Source: Rufibacter radiotolerans (GTDB lineage Bacteria > Bacteroidota > Bacteroidia > Cytophagales > Hymenobacteraceae). From it: a stretch of DNA of 64,000 bases. Position numbers and translations under genes: made by a program. Each line of letters opens with the position of its first letter. Position 1 is the first letter of the stretch. Location of the stretch: the NCBI RefSeq assembly GCF_001078055.1, contig NZ_CP010777.1, positions 2,378,408 through 2,442,407 of the forward strand, given 5' to 3'. The notes beneath the pieces are model-generated. The model made no database searches. It was given only the letters and a program-made list of their open reading frames with translations, and was not told the DNA's origin. Of this stretch, positions 62,801-64,000 are shown one piece after another.

Positions 62801-64000
62801 GGCGTGACGATAGACACCACGGGCACGGTATATTTCCTACCCGGCAACACTAAATATGTACCAGTGGCAGTAGATGAGCTGGGAGTATTGGTTTTAAAGG
62901 CTTTGGCGCGCACAATAGTCCCCTTCCGCACTAAACCATTGGGCTCCGTCCAGGCTCTTGACCCGCTTGAAATGTTGTTGGTGGGTATCATGGAGTGGGC
63001 ATTTGGTTCCCCTGAGCGGTCGGCAATGGTTAGAGGGTTCTGGTACAGCGCAGAAGCTTCCGTAGGGTCAGACCCATCCAGGGTATATCTTATCTGCACA
63101 CCAGTCATAGGGTGCGATAACGTCAAATTTACGTTGTCTGAATACACGCCTGGGGCCACTGAGAAAACAACTTTGGAAAGCGGCTGGCTGGTACCCGAAG
63201 AAGCGTTGGAGACACCAGGGGTAGGAGAATTGAAGAAGCCAAAAGTACCAGTACCATCTGGGGTACGCCCATAAGACACATCTAAGGTCATGGCGGTTGG
63301 CGCCATTTCATCTATCCTTACTCCGCCTGGGGCGGTCATCAACACTTCTTCGCCAGAGGCGCCAATGGCAAAATTGGTGTGTAAGGCTTTGGTGGGGTCT
63401 ACGCGGTTTTTACTGGAGGCCCACACCAGCAGAAACTCCCCTGGTTTGAGAATTTTAGCCGGGAAAACCCACTTGAAAGGCAGATCATAATCATCAGATA
63501 AGCCCAAACCCTCTAGGTTGATATCTGCCTGGCCGTAATTCATCACCTCTACCCAATCTGAGAAAGCCCCGTCTTCGTCTGCTACCGTAAGGCTGTTAGA
63601 GGCCATCACTTCATTAATAGCCAGGGAATAGGTTACCGCCGCGGCAACTGTCTTGAAAGATTTCACCTCAGACCAGGGCCCGTCTCCGGCGGAATTCCCA
63701 GCCCGCACACGCCAGAAATAACTGGTGTTTGCCGCCAGGGCCGTTTCCAGTTTATAAGAGGTTAGGTTGTTAACCGTTTTTTCAACGGTTAGCGGAGCCG
63801 TAAAGGCATTGTCTGTGTCTACCTGCACCAGGTAGCTGGTGGCATTAGTTGCAGCCTGCCAGGTTAATTCTGGCAGAAGAGGAACGTCTTGCTGGCTATT
63901 GGGTGGCGACAAGGTTACTACTTGGCCCGGCAGCTGAAGTGTGGTAAATGACCATACCTGAGACCAGTCACTGTCGCCGCCTTCGTTGGAGGCATGTACT
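59851..64000 (-). CDS. Giant T9SS-secreted CotH/lamin-tail/FnIII/LamG protein, N-terminus outside window
   Basis: The frame is open from the window edge (at least 1382 residues). In reading order: part of an FnIII domain, one complete FnIII (TWQAATNATSYLVQVD), a lamin-tail domain (LAINEVMASNS, DWVEVMNYG), a chitobiase-like domain (IRYTLDGSDPTEAS), a CotH kinase-like domain (LHNSGNDWGHTLFKDAAS, NGEYWGFHGLRERADKF, WRWILHDTDLGF), an InlB-like repeat (GYVFQHWLVNG), two FnIII domains, a LamG domain (VGHWKLNEGSGATLQDASG to GGLDEVRLYHGALS; about 60190-60760) and a type IX sorting tail (LYPNPVKDKLHLDFG to FLRVEGAG). It is exported and anchored at the surface. CotH domains can phosphorylate proteins. 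The LamG part has far higher GC than the rest. Confidence 0.88.
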   Translation of the reverse strand, partial: VHASNEGGDSDWSQVWSFTTLQLPGQVVTLSPPNSQQDVPLLPELTWQAATNATSYLVQVDTDNAFTAPLTVEKTVNNLTSYKLETALAANTSYFWRVRAGNSAGDGPWSEVKSFKTVAAAVTYSLAINEVMASNSLTVADEDGAFSDWVEVMNYGQADINLEGLGLSDDYDLPFKWVFPAKILKPGEFLLVWASSKNRVDPTKALHTNFAIGASGEEVLMTAPGGVRIDEMAPTAMTLDVSYGRTPDGTGTFGFFNSPTPGVSNASSGTSQPLSKVVFSVAPGVYSDNVNLTLSHPMTGVQIRYTLDGSDPTEASALYQNPLTIADRSGEPNAHSMIPTNNISSGSRAWTEPNGLVRKGTIVRAKAFKTNTPSSSTATGTYLVLPGRKYTVPVVSIVTPHANLFDFYQGIYVPGVNYVEGNDESGNYEMRGDEWERPASFEYYGPDFKFQQDIGIRINGDFTRRFPQKSLRLLARSEYGKSSFDYQMFQNYPYSSFKRLILHNSGNDWGHTLFKDAASQMLASHFTTTQKFRPTIVYINGEYWGFHGLRERADKFYVARLYGVDPDNIDYLTHQYDIDEGDAENYKEMLAYIQNNDMADDTKFAGLKTRMDVDNFTNYFSAEIYYANLDWPHSNIEFWRARVPYNPNAPKGQDGLWRWILHDTDLGFDYPEFNSISWVTDQVNQDINEEWPNLILRNLLKNQAYKTTFINRIADHLNTAFTTTRVHAVIDSIATIIQPEVDEHTKRWNVPSSVSNWQGYVADLKNFGSLRPNYLRQHLREHFNLVSNVEVTLEVSDKAHGSVKLNSLVLNSSAVGVNSAQPFPWKGIYFEGVPITLKALPNTGYVFQHWLVNGQTVNGEQISVNPTAGIIIKAVFGASTGVAVTLASPANGATNVSQPTATLSWNALTDATSYRVQVATVSDFAAAVFDQSGVTGTSVSVNNLAAGTTYYWRVMATQSSGGSNWSATWIFTTGGATVPGTVTLSAPANAASGVGVNPTLQWNTVTNATSYSVQVSTISTFASTVINADNVQNTSLAVNGLLYNQTYYWRVKATNTAGSSAWSSVWSFTTETGTVSGTLVGHWKLNEGSGATLQDASGTGNHATLQKTTDVQWVTGKEGLALSLPGTLERYAIAPNHASLNITDALTVAAWIRPIDASGRSVLSKAGTDGYELAIYGGKVMFRFNRDSGGDAYRLLSKTGHPTDGATWMHIAATFNGTTSRIYINGVEDASATYSATSIKANASGLYLGSLLGSWRWKGGLDEVRLYHGALSASEISALYTPLASATAMSSVSMGNSFNKGVTLYPNPVKDKLHLDFGNARYQETITVSVVDLLGKVHLTSTQTLEGTHLELDLVPGRLSAGTYFLRVEGAGVHQVFRFVKR

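Overview
The window comes from a member of the Bacteroidota, most likely the family Hymenobacteraceae (Rufibacter-like). This rests on a type IX secretion C-terminal sorting domain, a TonB-dependent receptor with a carboxypeptidase-like N-terminal domain, an exosortase N (XrtN) locus, promoters of the TTG-N19-TAnnTTTG type, weak Shine-Dalgarno sequences and a GC content near 50 percent. The genus is inference. There are about 45 protein genes, one tRNA and many short palindromic repeats. I see no transposase, phage gene or CRISPR array.

Layout. 1-285: start of a secreted beta-propeller-like protein. 486-4015: three-gene glycosyltransferase operon. 4174-4872: DUF2461. 5064-8397: arsenosugar-type cluster (two TIGR0428x glycosyltransferases, rhodanese, radical SAM ArsS, CxxC carboxymuconolactone-decarboxylase-like protein). 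8524-9905: sigma/anti-sigma pair. 10125-15459: aldehyde dehydrogenase, DUF218, DUF2905 and topoisomerase III. 15772-17073: Gly/Ser/Tyr-rich disordered protein. 17178-19415: beta carbonic anhydrase and SulP transporter, a likely bicarbonate pair. 19715-21780: two-component system. 21833-28422: seven-gene operon with two DUF4178 proteins, an unlisted 56-residue membrane peptide, DUF350, a membrane-fused aminopropyltransferase-like protein, a Tat-lipoprotein flavoenzyme and a His-motif membrane protein. 28896-32814: XrtN exosortase and its VIT-domain partner, the latter frameshifted. 32772-36728: MFS exporter, then an ECF sigma stress operon divergent from a lipoprotein gene. 37128-42816: glucan phosphorylase, cupin, TPR protein, M50 protease and HAD phosphatase. 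42891: tRNA with CAT anticodon. 43653-48024: CheB/CheR/PAS/kinase hybrid (frameshifted) and a separate CheB. 48558-52795: porin, CorA and Kup. 53118-55192: CysM and PAP2 phosphatase. 55432-59630: TonB receptor with lipoprotein partner. 59851-64000: giant T9SS-exported CotH/LTD/FnIII/LamG protein, truncated by the window edge.

The strongest unexplained signals are: (1) a family of about 15 covarying palindromes with a GTTTTNGGGCNGTTTT arm, mostly just after stop codons, three of them inside reading frames; (2) the seven-gene DUF4178/DUF350/aminopropyltransferase operon; (3) the XrtN-VIT locus, with duplicated dyad operators over its promoter and start codon and a frameshift that cuts off the sorting signal; (4) a roughly 145-bp repeat in the same orientation on both sides of the CheB/CheR module, with a G6-tract frameshift inside the module; (5) two blocks of unusually high GC, CorA/Kup and the LamG segment of the giant secreted protein.
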